DNA of 64,000 bases from Rhytidiadelphus loreus (taxonomy: Eukaryota > Streptophyta > Bryopsida > Hypnales > Hylocomiaceae), in NCBI GenBank assembly GCA_947034895.1, contig OX344765.1, forward strand, positions 8,809,001-8,873,000, given 5' to 3'. Positions 24,424-37,400 of this stretch are shown here, in pieces. The notes beneath the pieces were generated by a model. That model had not been told where the DNA came from. It ran no database searches and saw only the letters and a program-made list of their open reading frames with translations. How positions within the stretch are numbered: position 1 is the first letter of the stretch; every line of letters starts with the position of its first letter. Both the position numbers and the translations under genes were made by a program.

Positions 24424-24795
24424 TTGGGGCTAGACCAAGGAGGATTGACCCCATTGTTATCCTTGAAGAAAACACTAGAATTTTTTATTTACAATCATAT
24501 TCCCCAAATTAGCTAAGAGAAGAAATACAAATTTTACACGGCACAAAATAGGGGCAGGTCGGTCCAAGATGACCCTAAACTACCGGTTGATGGTGGTGAG
24601 GTACCCAAGGCATGGTTGCGGGTTCGATACCATGTTCTTTACCTAGCGTGAAATCAGCCTCTCCTTCTAACAGAAAACCCTTGGAGTGTGTTTCCTTAAC
24701 ACGCTTGTTAAAAATAAAATAAAAATAGGGGCAGGCAATTTTAACATTTACCCTTGGATGGGGCAATAAGGAGTGAGGGCAACCCTCCCTGGGCT
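24424..24795. mobile_element. Mutator-type MITE interrupted by a SINE
   Basis: The left part (gctagaccaaggaggattga onward) and right end (gagggcaaccctccctgggc) resemble the ends of the 23512 element. The middle is split by the insertion at 24559-24721. With the insertion removed, the length is close to that of the other copies. Confidence 0.6.
24559..24721 (+). mobile_element. tRNA-derived SINE insertion
   Basis: A 163-bp insert flanked by a perfect 14-bp direct repeat, AAAATAGGGGCAGG, at 24545-24558 and 24722-24735. It holds a polymerase III B-box-like element GGTTCGATACC at 24621-24631 and a weaker A-box-like stretch near 24585-24600, and ends in an A-rich tail (aaaaataaaataaa). The paralogous sequence around 23660 lacks the insert, which supports the boundaries. 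Too short and unstructured to be a tRNA gene itself. Confidence 0.75.
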
Positions 24796-25414
24796 GGCGC
24801 TGCGCTGATCAGATGGAGCCAACCGACTGAAGTGGGTGAGATCCCTTAACTTCCTCGGAGATGTCAAGCCATGCGTTGTCCATGCTCTTATCACTCAGAG
24901 TCTCAGCAGCTTCTGGGTAGCTTCCTGATTCCGGGTCAAAGATAGCCAAGGGACAGGTGGGGTCCACAAATGCACTATAGTCAATGACGGAGGTACACGA
25001 CAAGAGTCCCGTGGCTTCGGGACTTTGGTTCTACTGTTGTCTGGTGTATAACTGAGGACCGGTACAACCAACAATAGTCTCTTCCTTTCTTTTTCTTTAT
25101 AGGTGTCATGATACACCCCAAGTTCTAAAAAAAACAGAATGTTTGGAATAAACCCTAAATCCTCATTCAATTCTAAGGGCCTCCTTCTTTTTGCCTTTTA
25201 AATGTATTGGTGGGTGGTGGGTGTTCACCTATACCGGAAATAGACGGAGTACTTTTGTGTTTCTTTTGGAGTGTGGAATGCCCTGCGGAACTCATCATTC
25301 TCCTACTTCTACACCCGTTCTATGAAGATTGGTTGGGAATTGTTCTTGTCTTGTAGACACTCTATTTTAAAATAAAAGCAGTGTTTTCTTCGTATATTAC
25401 AAAGGAAGCATTGT
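24796..25414. other. Intergenic stretch
   Basis: No gene recognised. Short overlapping minus-strand frames here carry no motif that I know. Confidence 0.4.
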
Positions 25415-26515
25415 TTTTTCTTTTCTTTTCTTTTTTTGATAACAAATGGGAAACCATTGTATTAAAAGGAACAAAGTAACCACCGAGCCAAAGGCCGGAC
25501 AAATGAAGAGAAAACGAGCAAATGAAGAGAGAACGAGCACAAAATGAAAGAACGGCTAAGAGAACAAACAAAGAGGGGGACCCTCCTTGTTCCACCTAAT
25601 AAGGTAACCATCCCTAGTAGCAAGAACCGGGGAAATTAACCAAGTATTAGAAAACTTAGTCCAAATCCTATCGGAATATTGTTGTCTATGCCTAGAAACC
25701 AGTTTAGCCTTGAGAGCAGCAGCCCTACCGGAATCAAGAAGAGCACTCCAAAGAGACGTTTGAAGAAGGAGAGTAGGCCAACGGTCATGTGCAAAAACCA
25801 AGTGGTTGCGTGAAATCCAACAAAGCCACAACGCCGCGCCACGGATAATAGACCATATCACGGAAGCGTTGCAGAACAGTCTAGGAATAGGAGTCCCAAA
25901 GATGCATTGGATGGCATCAAGTCTTCGGTGAGGGCCTAAGGCTGGGGTCCTGCCACTAATATGATGCATCATCGAGAGTGCATAATCCCAAATTTCTTGG
26001 GATCTTGAGCACTCAAAGAACCTATGGAGAGGTGTCTCTATGACACTAGAAGCACAACAAATGCAATTCATATCAATCCCTGGATTAATTTGGGCTCGCC
26101 ATGAATTGACTGCAACGGCGTTATGCCAAATTGACCATAAAAAGGCCGCATCCTTCTGAGGGCGGGCTTTGATCCAAATGTCCCTTCAACATGGGACATA
26201 CTGGTTTGGGAGGAGGGCCGGACACTTTGTTGCAATAGGTCGTTTTAACTGTATTGAGGTCGTAAGTAATTTACGACCAATAGCAGCCGTATATTCCATG
26301 AATGGTTTGCCAGTGGACCACTTCCATCGTCCTGGATCATATGGGAGAGAATGAATAGGTCCCAAAAATAAAAGTTGAGGAAGGCGTTTTTTTCCTTTCT
26401 TGACTTGGATAACTCGAATTCTCCGCACAATGCCTCTGTATACAGACGAAGTTGTTGTACGAAATTGTTTTTTCTTTGAAATAGAGTGAGTGGTATTTGT
26501 TTCACCCACCAAGCT
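25415..26515 (-). pseudogene. 5'-truncated LINE, C-terminal reverse-transcriptase part with zf-RVT domain
   Basis: Minus-strand remnant of a plant non-LTR retrotransposon. The frame reads from about 26512 through DPGRWKW-type sequence, has one in-frame TGA at about 26184 (after LPNQYVPC), then continues IWIKARPQKDAAFLWSIWHN. The zinc-binding segment CICCASSVIETPLHRFFECS matches zf-RVT, and the frame stops at 25556. The tail (25415-25550) carries the typical 3' end, a poly-T/C run on the plus strand preceding gataacaaatgggaaacc. The upstream reverse-transcriptase catalytic core is absent, as expected for a 5'-truncated copy. Confidence 0.85.
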
Positions 26516-26622
26516 TTATATATAAGCCTACACTAATAAGAGCATCACCACCAAGCCCTAGTGGCTTAGCATAGAAATCAAATGCCTCCTCCCTCCTCCC
26601 CCTCTCCCTTTTGATGGGCTTG

Positions 26623-26778
26623 CATTAGATGGGATTTGGGGGGGGCTGGAGGGCCGTTTCTGGCCCGTTCCCAGCTCCGTTCCCCCAGCCCCCATCGAAC
26701 GCGGGTGTCAGATTTTTTTTTTTTTCAAAAAAATAAAAATTTAAAAATTTAAAGTTCTTAAAACGAAAAACAAAGTTT

Positions 26779-26814
<36 letters not shown>

Positions 26815-26940
26815 AAAAAAAGGACGTGGCAGTCGTTCTGCCAAGTCAGCAGTGCCTGCGAACGGCCTGTTTCGGCAGTTTCGACCAAATTCGGGGATGG
26901 GAACTCACAGCCCTCCCCGGTAGGGAAAACCCATCTAATG
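26623..26940. mobile_element. Short inverted-repeat element, CATTAGATGGG family, copy 1
   Basis: Terminal inverted repeats CATTAGATGGGATTT and, at the right end, its near complement AAAACCCATCTAATG. GC-rich flanks surround an AT-rich core with a T run of about 36 (26780-26813). No coding capacity. Related copies are at 32129-32401 and 40857-41143. Confidence 0.75.
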
Positions 26941-27096
26941 CTTGAGTAAATTAGCCATCAATAAACCAAGGTAGGTTGTTTTCAGGCTAGGTATTAGCTT
27001 GCAAAACAAGTTGCTTTTCAGGTTTGGTTCCGGCTACTTGGCTTGCAAATTGGACAACTTCTTAACGACATGTTCGTCCCCTTTTCTAGCTCAGTT

Positions 27097-27613
27097 GGCA
27101 TCCTCAATGCATTGTGGAATTTGCCCCACCAAATAAACTTCTAACTTTTCACCAATTTTATAATTAGGATTTGAAATTTCTATCATCAAAAGCGCATTCC
27201 AAAGTACCTTGAATAGGTACACAAAAAACTAAAATTTAGAAATTAGAAATGAAAATAACTACTTCAAAAGTTAGCTAAATGATGAAAAAATTATAGAGTT
27301 TTGGCCAAATCATGGTTAACATGCACATTGCATTGCACTCCAGTGCACATCTTTAGTGCACATCCTTAGTGCAATGTGCATGTCAATCACGATTTGGCCA
27401 AAACTCTATAATTTTTCCATCATTTAGCTAACTTTTGAAATAGTTATTTTCATTTCTAATTTCTAAATTTTAGTTTTTTTGTGTACCTATTCAAAGTATT
27501 GTGGGATGTGCTTCCGATGATAGAAATTTCAAGTTCTAATTACAAATAGGTGAAAAGTTAGAAGTTTATTTGGAGGAACAAATTGTAGGGTGCATTGAGC
27601 CATTGAGGATGAC
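27097..27613. mobile_element. 517-bp foldback (long inverted repeat) element
   Basis: Two arms of about 245 bp (27097-27340 and 27366-27613) are inverted copies, for example aaataaacttctaacttttc on the left with its complement near 27550-27570. The centre is a short GTGCA-rich loop. No coding potential. The transcript would form a long double-stranded hairpin. Confidence 0.85.
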
Positions 27614-29250
27614 CAAAGCTTGCAACCATCCATTGGATGGCTCATGAGTGTTGTGAAAAGTATACTTCATCCAATTATAACTCATTGAAAAAATGCATGT
27701 CAAATACTAATAGAAAGAAGTAAAATTGCTCTATATAATTCAATGATATATCCCTAAAATATGTTTTAGGGATTTCTATTATTTATTGATAAAAAAATTC
27801 AAAAATAATTTTATTATCTTTAGGTCGAGCACTTACAGGTATGAGAGGCTTCTTTAACACATAAAGAAAGAAGTACAAGAATCCATGTTGCACAAGCCAA
27901 AAGTGCCCTCGGTTAGATGGATGAAGACATTTACATCCCTATTAATGGATGAAACATGAAATCATAGACAAAAAAACAATAATTTGTTTCAAAGTAGCTT
28001 GATTCACTTCAAAAAGCAATATCATCCTAAAAGTTTGTAGCAATTTGGTGATTTTATCTACAAAGAATGAAGAGACTTTTCTTCATATTTACCACCCTAT
28101 CAAATCATTTTGTATCACTCTTGAGCAAATTATTGCTCAATCAAATACCCTGCTTCAACTTAAAAAAACAATCATTTCATTATTATGGTCATCGACCATG
28201 CAATTTTTTATTGATTGAATGACTATGTGCATTCTTCATTCCAACTAAATGTTGAAAGTCATTCATCAACTATTTTAAAACTTTGTGCCCTCATAGGATT
28301 AAAGACTAAAGGTTAGTGATAATGAAAGACCACCAATTAGTATATTGAAATTTTATGAAGATGAAAAAAAAGAAAAATTGAATTTTGAAACTTCAAAGAA
28401 AGAATCAATCAAAAATCAATAACTTCTTTAAATATGGTTTAATTGATAAAGGAATAAACCAAAATAGGTCCTTTGGTAGATACATGAAAATCCAATTGAA
28501 CATAAGAAATGGAAGGATAATCACTAGAGATATTAAAAAACTATTTGTAGCACTAAGCTTGTAATTTTCTTTTAGTACTTCAACTAACAAAGTTTCAATC
28601 TCTATTTGATTCACATAATTTAAATTATTAAAAGTATATTTAACTCCTAGAGATTATTTTGGTAGTCTATATTTCAAAAAATGTGAAGATGTATCATACA
28701 ATGCAACTCCAAAAAATAATCTAGTAAATCATTTTCATTCAAAAGTTATGAATAATGATTCAAAGATCAAATCCATTTATTTAAATATACCATTGCATGG
28801 ACTAATTTCAAAGACGACCTTTAGGTCAAAACTAATTTAATAGATATTTTTTTATATTAAAAAATATATGATTTTTTAGTATTGAAGAATATAGGTTTCA
28901 ATTCGTATGCCACAACTAAATTATCAAATTGAAGTCAAGGTTGATTTGGAGTCATTTTTGCTACTTTGTTATCTATATTTGGCTATTGAAAACTCACCTA
29001 CATTATCGAGAACTGCTACAAGTTTTCAAGAACAAACAATGAGACTTAAAGAGTATTTTAACCTCTAAAGTTTTTTCATATTTAGAGGCCCAAAACTGCT
29101 TCAAAATATTAATCTCCAAAACAAGGCTAAAATCTTCATCAAAATTTATCTTTTAGCAAAGCCAATCGTAGGATCCTTTAGTGAACTTATTAGAGTACAC
29201 CTTACCCCTTGAAATTTTAAAATAAAAAGCCTTACCAATTGTAAGATCAT
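27614..29250. other. AT-rich intergenic stretch
   Basis: No gene recognised. Frames such as 28405-28614 on the minus strand are low-complexity. No clear repeat boundary found. Confidence 0.4.
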
Positions 29251-29259
29251 GATGTTTGG

Positions 29260-30270
29260 ATTTTAAAAAGAAGTATTTTCAACCCTTCCCAAATGGTGTA
29301 CATCCTACAACTTGTAACTCTCTATAATATGTTGAAAAAATAAGTTGGAAATATATATAATAATAATTTTTTTAAATTCATATATATGCTTGAAAAAAAT
29401 AGTAAGTAGAAAGAAGTAAAGAAAGATTCAAAATACTAAATTGTTTAGATCTTAGTTATGGGATTGAAAAATGTCAATCCCAATAGCTGTAATGTTGTAA
29501 TAAACAATCTACATCCTATGATTTTATTTTTTTCCAAAAATATTGAAAATTGAGTTAAATAAAGGACTTCAAAGCTATTTTAGAATAGAGATTCTGCCTA
29601 CAAACTAAAACTCTTCATAACTTTCATCTCATTAATAAAAATGGAATGATTCAAACCTTTCCACGTAAGGTAATATGCTGTTAAATGGCACCTGACCTTA
29701 AAGTGCCATCTAGAAGGTTTGTACATTTCAAATTTCAGTTATGTACCTATTTGAATGGAGCGCTTTCAGAAACGAACTTTGACCTTTAATAGCTTTTGCA
29801 TACAATATCAAAATGTGGTGTTCTTTGGTGCGTTGGAACCTCCTTTCACTTGCCAATATGAATATGTGAAAATTTGACCAATTTCATAATAGCAACTAGG
29901 TTCAGTAGTAAAAAGTGACGACTTTGGGTGTATCCACCTTATATTTAAATCTAGAAATCAAAATCAAATTTTTGTTTATTAAAAAAGTGATTTTGTAGAG
30001 TTGCTCAAGTTGCTTAGGTTGAGAAAGAAACTACATATTATACAATAATTTTTTAACCACGTAGTCAAAAGTTATGAAAAATATAACGCCTTAGTTCAAA
30101 GCTATTCTTTGAACACATATTGTGAAAATTTCAAAGAAATAAAATGGAAATTCCATTCTTAGCAAGTTGCCCATATTTCTATGTTGCCAAAAAATATAGT
30201 TTAGTCCTATAGGGGTACGTTAAGGCACAAATTTATTTAAAACTTGAAACATTATAAATTATTAACAATT
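29260..30270 (-). repeat. Dispersed non-coding repeat family, inverted copy
   Basis: Reverse-complement similarity to 40000-40620, for example agaaactacatattataca here against its complement at about 40186-40206, and the shared segment around taaacaatctacatcctatg. No open frame. Other copies are at 31980-33010, 39990-41240, 53225-53640 and 59500-59770. Confidence 0.65.
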
Positions 30271-31077
30271 AAAAAAAATTGAAAACGAAAATAGATGTTT
30301 TGAGAGTACCAATATGCCATTGTCATATAATAGCTTGACCAATTAATCTTGATGCAAGCTCACTACAAAAGCATACACTACTGACATCATGTTATGCATC
30401 CCACTCAAAATTTTGTATTAAATTGCCTTGATGATTAGGATGCATGTATGCTTTAAAGACATGAAGTTCATCTAGTTCTCTAAAACCAATTTGAGGAAAA
30501 ATTATTTTGGGACTTCAATATTTATTTAATACCATGTTGAAAAATTTCAACATTTCAAAACTCCAAAAACTTCAATCACTTATCACAAACTAAGGTGAAA
30601 AGACACATATTTAGGTGCCTAAAAAGTTGAGTATTAGTTTTCTTGCATTCATTGGGCAATCTAGGGATAAAATATTGTCTACTAATTTATCTTTAGAAAT
30701 ATAAGATATTCTAAAGGCATATTTATAACAAATTTCATTGGGCTCCACACCCAATATACATATAAGACTTTCATTGGGCTTAAGCAATAGAATGACTTAT
30801 TCTATTCACACAATTCCTCTTTTGGATCACAATTCATTGCAAACTTTAGTAAATGAATTCAACCTCTAAGACAAAGAATCTATGAAGTAAAGCATGTCAT
30901 AGCAAGAAAGTGAGAAAACTTGCAAGAAAAACTTTGAGCGATGTATTTTTATACTTGACATTCCACATTAAATGATTTTCAGCTACATTGGAAGGTCGTT
31001 TCAAGCCAATTCTCAATGTTGGAAACCAACCGCTATTGACCAAATAATAAAATAATAAAATAAATTTAAAAAATAAT
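30271..31077. other. AT-rich stretch with the left end of another repeat
   Basis: About 30985-31040 (gtttcaagccaattctcaat) resembles 41350-41400. Both precede AT-rich cores and then a related right end near 31345 and 41590. This suggests a second AT-cored element family. No gene. Confidence 0.4.
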
Positions 31078-31277
31078 AAAATGAAAATGAAAAATAATAT
31101 TTTAAAATGAAAATGAAAAATAATATTTTAAAATGAAAATGAAAAATAATATTTTAAAATGAAAATGAAAAATAATATTTTAAAATGAAAATGAAAAATA
31201 ATATTTTAAAATGAAAATGAAAAATAATATTTTAAAATGAAAATGAAAAATAATATTTTAAAATGAAAATGAAAATA
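31078..31277. repeat. 26-bp minisatellite, about 7.6 copies
   Basis: Unit is AAAATGAAAATGAAAAATAA plus TATTTT, repeated almost perfectly. It is probably expanded inside the AT-rich core of a MITE. Confidence 0.95.
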
Positions 31278-31979
31278 TTATCTAACCTAACAATTGCTTT
31301 ACTACATCAAATTATTGCTGCCCTTGAATTCTTACAATCTGAGAACTTAGGGGAACTTGCAACCCTATAGAGAAGTTGAATCTCATTTAATGAATAGACT
31401 CTTCTTTTGATATTTCCTCTAGAAATTACTCAACCATAATATATTTGGTATCCCTTGACATGTTGTTGTATACCAACTAAGACCCACTATAATGAAGATT
31501 TATACAATATTAATATAAATATATTCAAAAATATACTAGTACTCCACTTTCTTCCATACTCTTCCATGCTATAAGTACAAAATGTTGATTAATCCTTTAA
31601 GAAATGAAGACAAACAATCCACAGTCAAGATATACAAGTATGTTTGACCTCAAAATATAACTTTTTTCTTCCCTCCAAAAATAACTTGAATAAAATCTTT
31701 AAAATCACCATAATTTAAACTTTAAAAAAATGGTTCTTGTGAAAATTGCATATATACAATCTATAATCAAAATTTTCTTAAATTTTATTATTATTTTTAA
31801 ATTTTATTAAAAATACTATGTATTGGTTAGTAGAGTAGTTGATTTAAGGATATGCATATGATCTATGAATCACATTTTCCATTTTTTGTTTGAAAATTCA
31901 TCATTAAATTATCCTCTGATGATCAAGCTTATGATGCATTTAATAATATATCTTCACAATTTTGGAAATTTGGACTACT

Positions 31980-32328
31980 TCCTTGTCATTAACCCTTAAA
32001 GGACCAAATTGTATTTTTTGGCAATATAGTAACTTTGATAGTTCACTACAAATGAAATTTTTCTTTTTTTTCTTTTGAAATTTTCAGATATTATGTAGAC
32101 AATGAGTAGATTTTAATTAAGGTGCAACTATTAGATGAGATACTACTTCATTAGAGGGATGTGGGTTCCTTGCAATTCCCAAACTACAGGAATGTAGCTA
32201 TACAACTATGCAACATGTTGACTTGGCTAAGAGACTACCACATCAATAAATAATAAATAATTATTTTTTAAATATTAATTATTATTTTTTAAATTTTTAA
32301 ATTTTTTAAAATAAAAATTATTTTAAAA

Positions 32329-32371
<43 letters not shown>

Positions 32372-33010
32372 CAAACAGTAGATCCCATCTAATGAATCCC
32401 ATCTAATGAATTTTCATAACTTTTGACTACATGGTTAAAAAATTATTGTATGATATATAGTTTTTTTTATAGATTGGGCTATTTGGGTAGATAAAAAGAA
32501 TCACTCTTTTCAAAAACAAAATGTTTATTACAACGTTACAACCATTGGGATTAGCATTTTTCAATTCCATAATTGAATTCTTAACAATTTAGTATTTTGT
32601 GTTATTTTCTACTTCTTTCTACTTGCTATATTTTTCCTATATGTTGAACAATTCCAAATGATCTAAAATTTTTCAAGCATGTACTTGCTTTGAAACTTGC
32701 CTTGAAGAATGAATCCAAAGAATAACCACCAATATGGATATATTTTCATACAAATTTGCTTGTGAAGTGCAACTACCTTGTTTTTTGTAGGGCCCCCCAA
32801 AAGATTTTTGTCAATTCAAATGTTAATATCTTGCAATCCACATAGTGAAAATTTCTGAAATGTTTTTCACATCTTTTCAAACCTGCTTACTACAAGATCC
32901 TAGAATTACATGTGTCCAAAAATGTGTGTTTTATCTAAAATTTAAAATTGATAGTTGAAATGACAATTTTGGAGCGTTTTTGGTGAAAACATAGTCAAAG
33001 AACTTTACGG
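31980..33010 (+). repeat. Dispersed non-coding repeat family, copy split by a MITE
   Basis: Aligns with 39990-41240 (shared segments include ttcataacttttgactacat and cttgtgaagtgcaactacc). It is interrupted by the element at 32129-32401. No open reading frame of note. Confidence 0.7.
32129..32401. mobile_element. CATTAGATGGG-family element, copy 2
   Basis: Left end TATTAGATGAGATACT, right end GATCCCATCTAATG, with partly duplicated ends on both sides. It contains a (TA)n microsatellite at 32333-32370. The paralogous uninterrupted sequence near 40140-40160 (ggcacaacaattttcataac) shows where it inserted, with no visible target duplication. Confidence 0.75.
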
Positions 33011-34440
33011 ATTAAGTGATTTAAACACACAAGATAGTTGCCCTTATTGTTTATGATGATTTTACACATTTGGATGCCTTGCGGGTAAAGTGTTTGGACA
33101 TATCACAATACACTTCGTTTTTATTGCTAACTCTATACTATTTTGAATCCCCCAATTGCAAAAAAGCAAAACAAACACTCACTTTCAGGGTACAACATTT
33201 TCATCGACGCCGATGTTTTTCATCCATTTATCCGCTTTCCATTCGGATGATAGTACTCTTCGCAACACGCCGAATTCACTTTCTCCCTGGTCAATTCTTG
33301 GAGGCAAAAGACTCCCAACGCTTTGTTTTACACTGACGCCGCAACGAGAAAGGGTGAGCTTCTCGCCATAGCCGCTCATGCAGGTGGTGTGGTGTGGCCC
33401 TCCTTCGTTTCCCAAGACTGGCGAAGTCCATGCGGCGTGCAGCACATGGTGGCATTGGTGGCTGTGGCGCAGAAGCCAAGTCGGAGCGTCCGTCATTTCA
33501 GCGTCCGCCTTTTCCACACCCGAAGAAAAGTTAGTTGCGTTACTGTACAGTCCGAGCTTCCTCGCCATAGCCTCTCAATCATGTCATGGCGGGGGCTACA
33601 TTTGTAGATTAACTTATCTACAAGTACCTGTACTCCTCCTAGCCTGGCCACCCCCTCCACAGCACCATCGCGTTATTTAAATACTGATTGAATTCCAACA
33701 GTCGTCGTCGTCGGCTACCTTTAGGTTTTTCGAAACTTCCGTGCCGTTTTCAGTTAACCGTTTTAGTCACTTTTCAAGATTTCATCTCTATCGGTCGTTT
33801 TGGTAATAAATAAAAGCTTACGAGACTCAATATGATACAGGACATGTGCTTTCTCCTTTATGGACTCGGACGGGATATGTTAGGTTTGGTGTGCGTGCCT
33901 GGCGGTTATGGCTTGATAGTGTGACTTGCTCTTGAACATTGTCGTTTGTAGTGTCGTCGTATCTTGGGAATCAGGTGGCGGGGATAGGTCGTGGCTTATC
34001 TTCTTTCTTGGATTTTTGAGTCTCCGAGTGCTTTTTTACACAGAATTACAGCAGCCGGATCTCTTCGGAAGACGCCGTGAGAATTTGCGCTGGAACGTTT
34101 CTTAACATTGTCGGCACACCGTGCAATCAGGCTGCAAGGATCTCGCATTGGACTTCTTTGTTGGATTTGCAATTTGATTTAATGCAGTTTGATCTCTTTG
34201 GAGTCTGTCGTGAGAAGCAGCGCCGGAATCATCTTCATAGTTGTAGCGGAAATGCTTGACCTCGTGGGAATTGAAAAGCTGATTTTTGGAATTTCGAATA
34301 AGGATTTGTTTGTATTCTGGTAATTTTACAGAATGGTTTACATCTCTGTTCCAGTGTTCCGATGAATGCTTTTGATTGAGAGGTTGAATTCTATTTCAAG
34401 TGGCATATTTTCATTGAAACATTACATAAGCGCAGTTACG
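33011..34440 (+). promoter_or_regulatory. Upstream region and leader of the PAS-receiver gene
   Basis: The base composition changes to GC- and CpG-richer DNA from about 33180, as expected for a promoter. A TATA-like ttatttaaatac lies at about 33673-33684. Frames on both strands at 33185-33680 overlap each other and lack motifs, so I call no gene. Leader exons cannot be placed by eye. Confidence 0.35.
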
Positions 34441-37400
34441 ATGCGAAGGACGTCGACTTCGACACTCGGGCACCCCAGGGCTGTCGTGATGCCTGGGGTT
34501 GTGGTGATGCCGTTGACTGCACCAGACAGGCTGCGCATGTACCGTCGATGTTTTCACGAGCTGGAAGAGCAGCTGGTGATGCTCCAAGCTGAAGGCCGAG
34601 AGGCAGAAGTGCGGATTTTGAAGGTTGAGTTGCGTTTCTTGGAGGAACTCATCATGGTCTTCACCGAACTTAACCCCATCCCCCCTAACAAACAGTCAGT
34701 AATTAGACCCTTTTTAATCATCTACTCGTAAACCTAATATCCTTGTCATCGTTTGAAGAGCAATGTCTTGTCTGGTTTAGCAATCTTCGTGGGAGAGTGA
34801 TCTGCAGCTTATCAGAGCGGCTACAGGTTATTGTGGGAGGGGAGACTTCTGCTGAGCTTGCGATTCCTGGTGGACGTCTTGTATTGCATCACACATTGCT
34901 CTCACTTGCACAGTTGTATTTGTGCCACATGTGCTGCCTTTCTTTCAGACTTTCTTCCTTGTTGCATGGTTTACTTCCCTCATGCCATAGAATGATGAGA
35001 GAATCGTTGAAGCCTTACGAAGATATATTGCAATATCCTAAAAAAAATTGCCTGGGTCGAAACTGACAGGCATAATTGTTTGGGCCATACTTTTGAGAGG
35101 CGTGCAGATTGCTCACCCCTGAGGTGTGGATGGCGGATGCTGCAGTAGAGGGATTGGATCTTTCGTTAGTTACTGATATACTCATGCTCAGTGCTACTTC
35201 GCCTTGGACTGTATACATCGCTGACCGCAGCCAGGTCCATCTCAAACCACGTAATAGCCAATGCAAACCCTATAACGACTAAAATATTCCATTACAAAAC
35301 TTCATGATATCACATGCATACAAAATACGAGATCCTCTTTGAACTTACCTAGTCATTTGCAACCGTCTTGTTCATGGTTTGCGTAAGGTGGAACAAGGTT
35401 TTAACATAGAGTAGCGTCGAATTGCTTGGACAGTGGCTGTTGTGCTATGTGTCTCCTAGCGTTAAGCGGACGACGGGTTGGACGTCAAAAGAGCTTCTTG
35501 GCACAGCTGCTTGGGGTGCCTGCCACTCTGACGATATCCCCATAGTCCAGCGTGTAATTCTCAAACCAGATTCTCCTATGAATTTCAGTACGATTTGGGA
35601 CTGAATCCAGGCGGATGCAGGTTTGTTTCTTCGAACTGATCGTCGGGTTTCTCTTCTGCAGATGTTGCACCTAAGAGACAGTGAATTTTCTGGAGGTAGT
35701 GTGATATACAGGCGGTTGAGGAAAGACCGTTCTTATGTTACAGTGCAGGCAACGGGCCGAGCTGTTGGTACAAGGTATTTGGTGCACTGGCAGATTTTTG
35801 ACACGCGTCAAGTAGGACCCCTTGCTTCACCCCAACTCTCAATTTGTTTCAGTATTAATTAATTCGCCCAAGCATCATCTAACTTTGAAGTTCATCAAAC
35901 AGCCATTGATTTGAAAAGACGAGTACCGACGTGGTGTCGTAATTCGATGACACATAAAAGCAATTATGCCTAAAAGTTGTCACCTGACAGGTGGTATGCG
36001 TGGGTCGAGCAAGACATTCTCAATTTCTCTCCAGTGGTAAGCTGTTGCAACAGACTTCACACTAGTTAGATCGTTTGCAACGAGATGTGATCCAGTGTTG
36101 ATTTGACTCTTCCGTGAATTTGAAAATGCACTTCTATTCAACCCTACAAATGCCTGCATCTTGTCAGACTCATCAGGAAGAGCTACTAGCAAACCAGTCC
36201 AAAGGAGTTACTAGAGGTCCAAAGATAGTTGAAGGAGACATCCCCGTAGCCATTCGACCACGGAGACAATCCGCACCCTGGAGTGGTCCATCGGAGGCTC
36301 CGAATCTAAATTGGGATCCAGTTGGTGGAGGCAACAAACCGATTATTCCAGCCATTACCACTGCTTCTTTACTCCCGCTTAACAAGACCAACGGGCCTCG
36401 AGTATCAAGTTCCGACGAAGCCGTCATGATAAAGTCGATAACATCACCAGGGGAAGTCTACATTCTTGAGGTATGAATGCCTCGTGGAACGTCTTTCTGT
36501 CACTGAATTTCTACTATTGTTACCTTTGACCGTCATATCTTCAAAGTTTTGAAGATTGCTGATGGGTTCAGTTGATTCATATTCAGGAGTATTTATGGTC
36601 ATTATAACTAGTAAACTTGAGGTTATTTTGCAGCCAGTACAGGTCCAGCTGCATCACCGATCTCAGGAAGATGTGTCAAAGATGACAGCCTTGAAGTATG
36701 CTTTTCAATCTACATGACAAATTTCCAGGTTCTATTGCTTGAATTGAGAGTGTTGGGAATGTTTTTGGCAGTAGTATTTGCTGTGTAAAAATCTGTCATT
36801 GTCTGGAAGGTGTCCTTGTTTTTGCTGCTGACGATTTTCTCCTGATTGGTACGAGTTTTTGTTGGAATGAGTGCTTGGTGCACAGTACAGAACCAGAACA
36901 GAATGGGGCAATTCCTGCGTCGACCAGGCCCAATTACATTGAAGGAGGGGCAGCCAAGGTTACGAAGGGTAAAGCAGTTTCCCAAGAAAAAAGCCCACCA
37001 AGCTCTTCATCCAATCAAAGTCCCGATGCACCTCCATTTGACGGAATAGAGCTTCTTCAAGGCAGAAAGGTTTCCACGTTCACTCTCTTTTAGTGAGTGT
37101 AAAGTGACTCTTTACGAAAAGATACATTCAAGGTTGTGAAATTTGTCATGATTCAGTGACTTTTTTTCATTTTCAATGAACCTTGGTTTTGTCAAATCCT
37201 CAGTGCATTTCTTAGGGTTTAACACCGACTGTTACATATCATTTTAGGTGTGGGTTTATAGTGTGACCCTCAAACCCGTTTATAATCTGCTGCTAACAAG
37301 TTTCTTTTGTTCATTTTTGCAGGTGTTGCTGGCAGAGGATGATGCAGTCAATCGCAAGGTAGGGCAACGTTTATTGCGGAGTATCAATTGCGATGTTACA

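Noticed and set aside
24575..24650. Possible tRNA gene
   Set aside because: A B box is present, but no full cloverleaf with acceptor stem could be drawn, and the segment sits inside an insert with target duplication and an A-rich tail. Called as a SINE.
33185..33680. Overlapping frames on both strands in GC-rich DNA
   Set aside because: No motif, no splice logic, and three frames open at once as expected from composition. Treated as promoter or leader.
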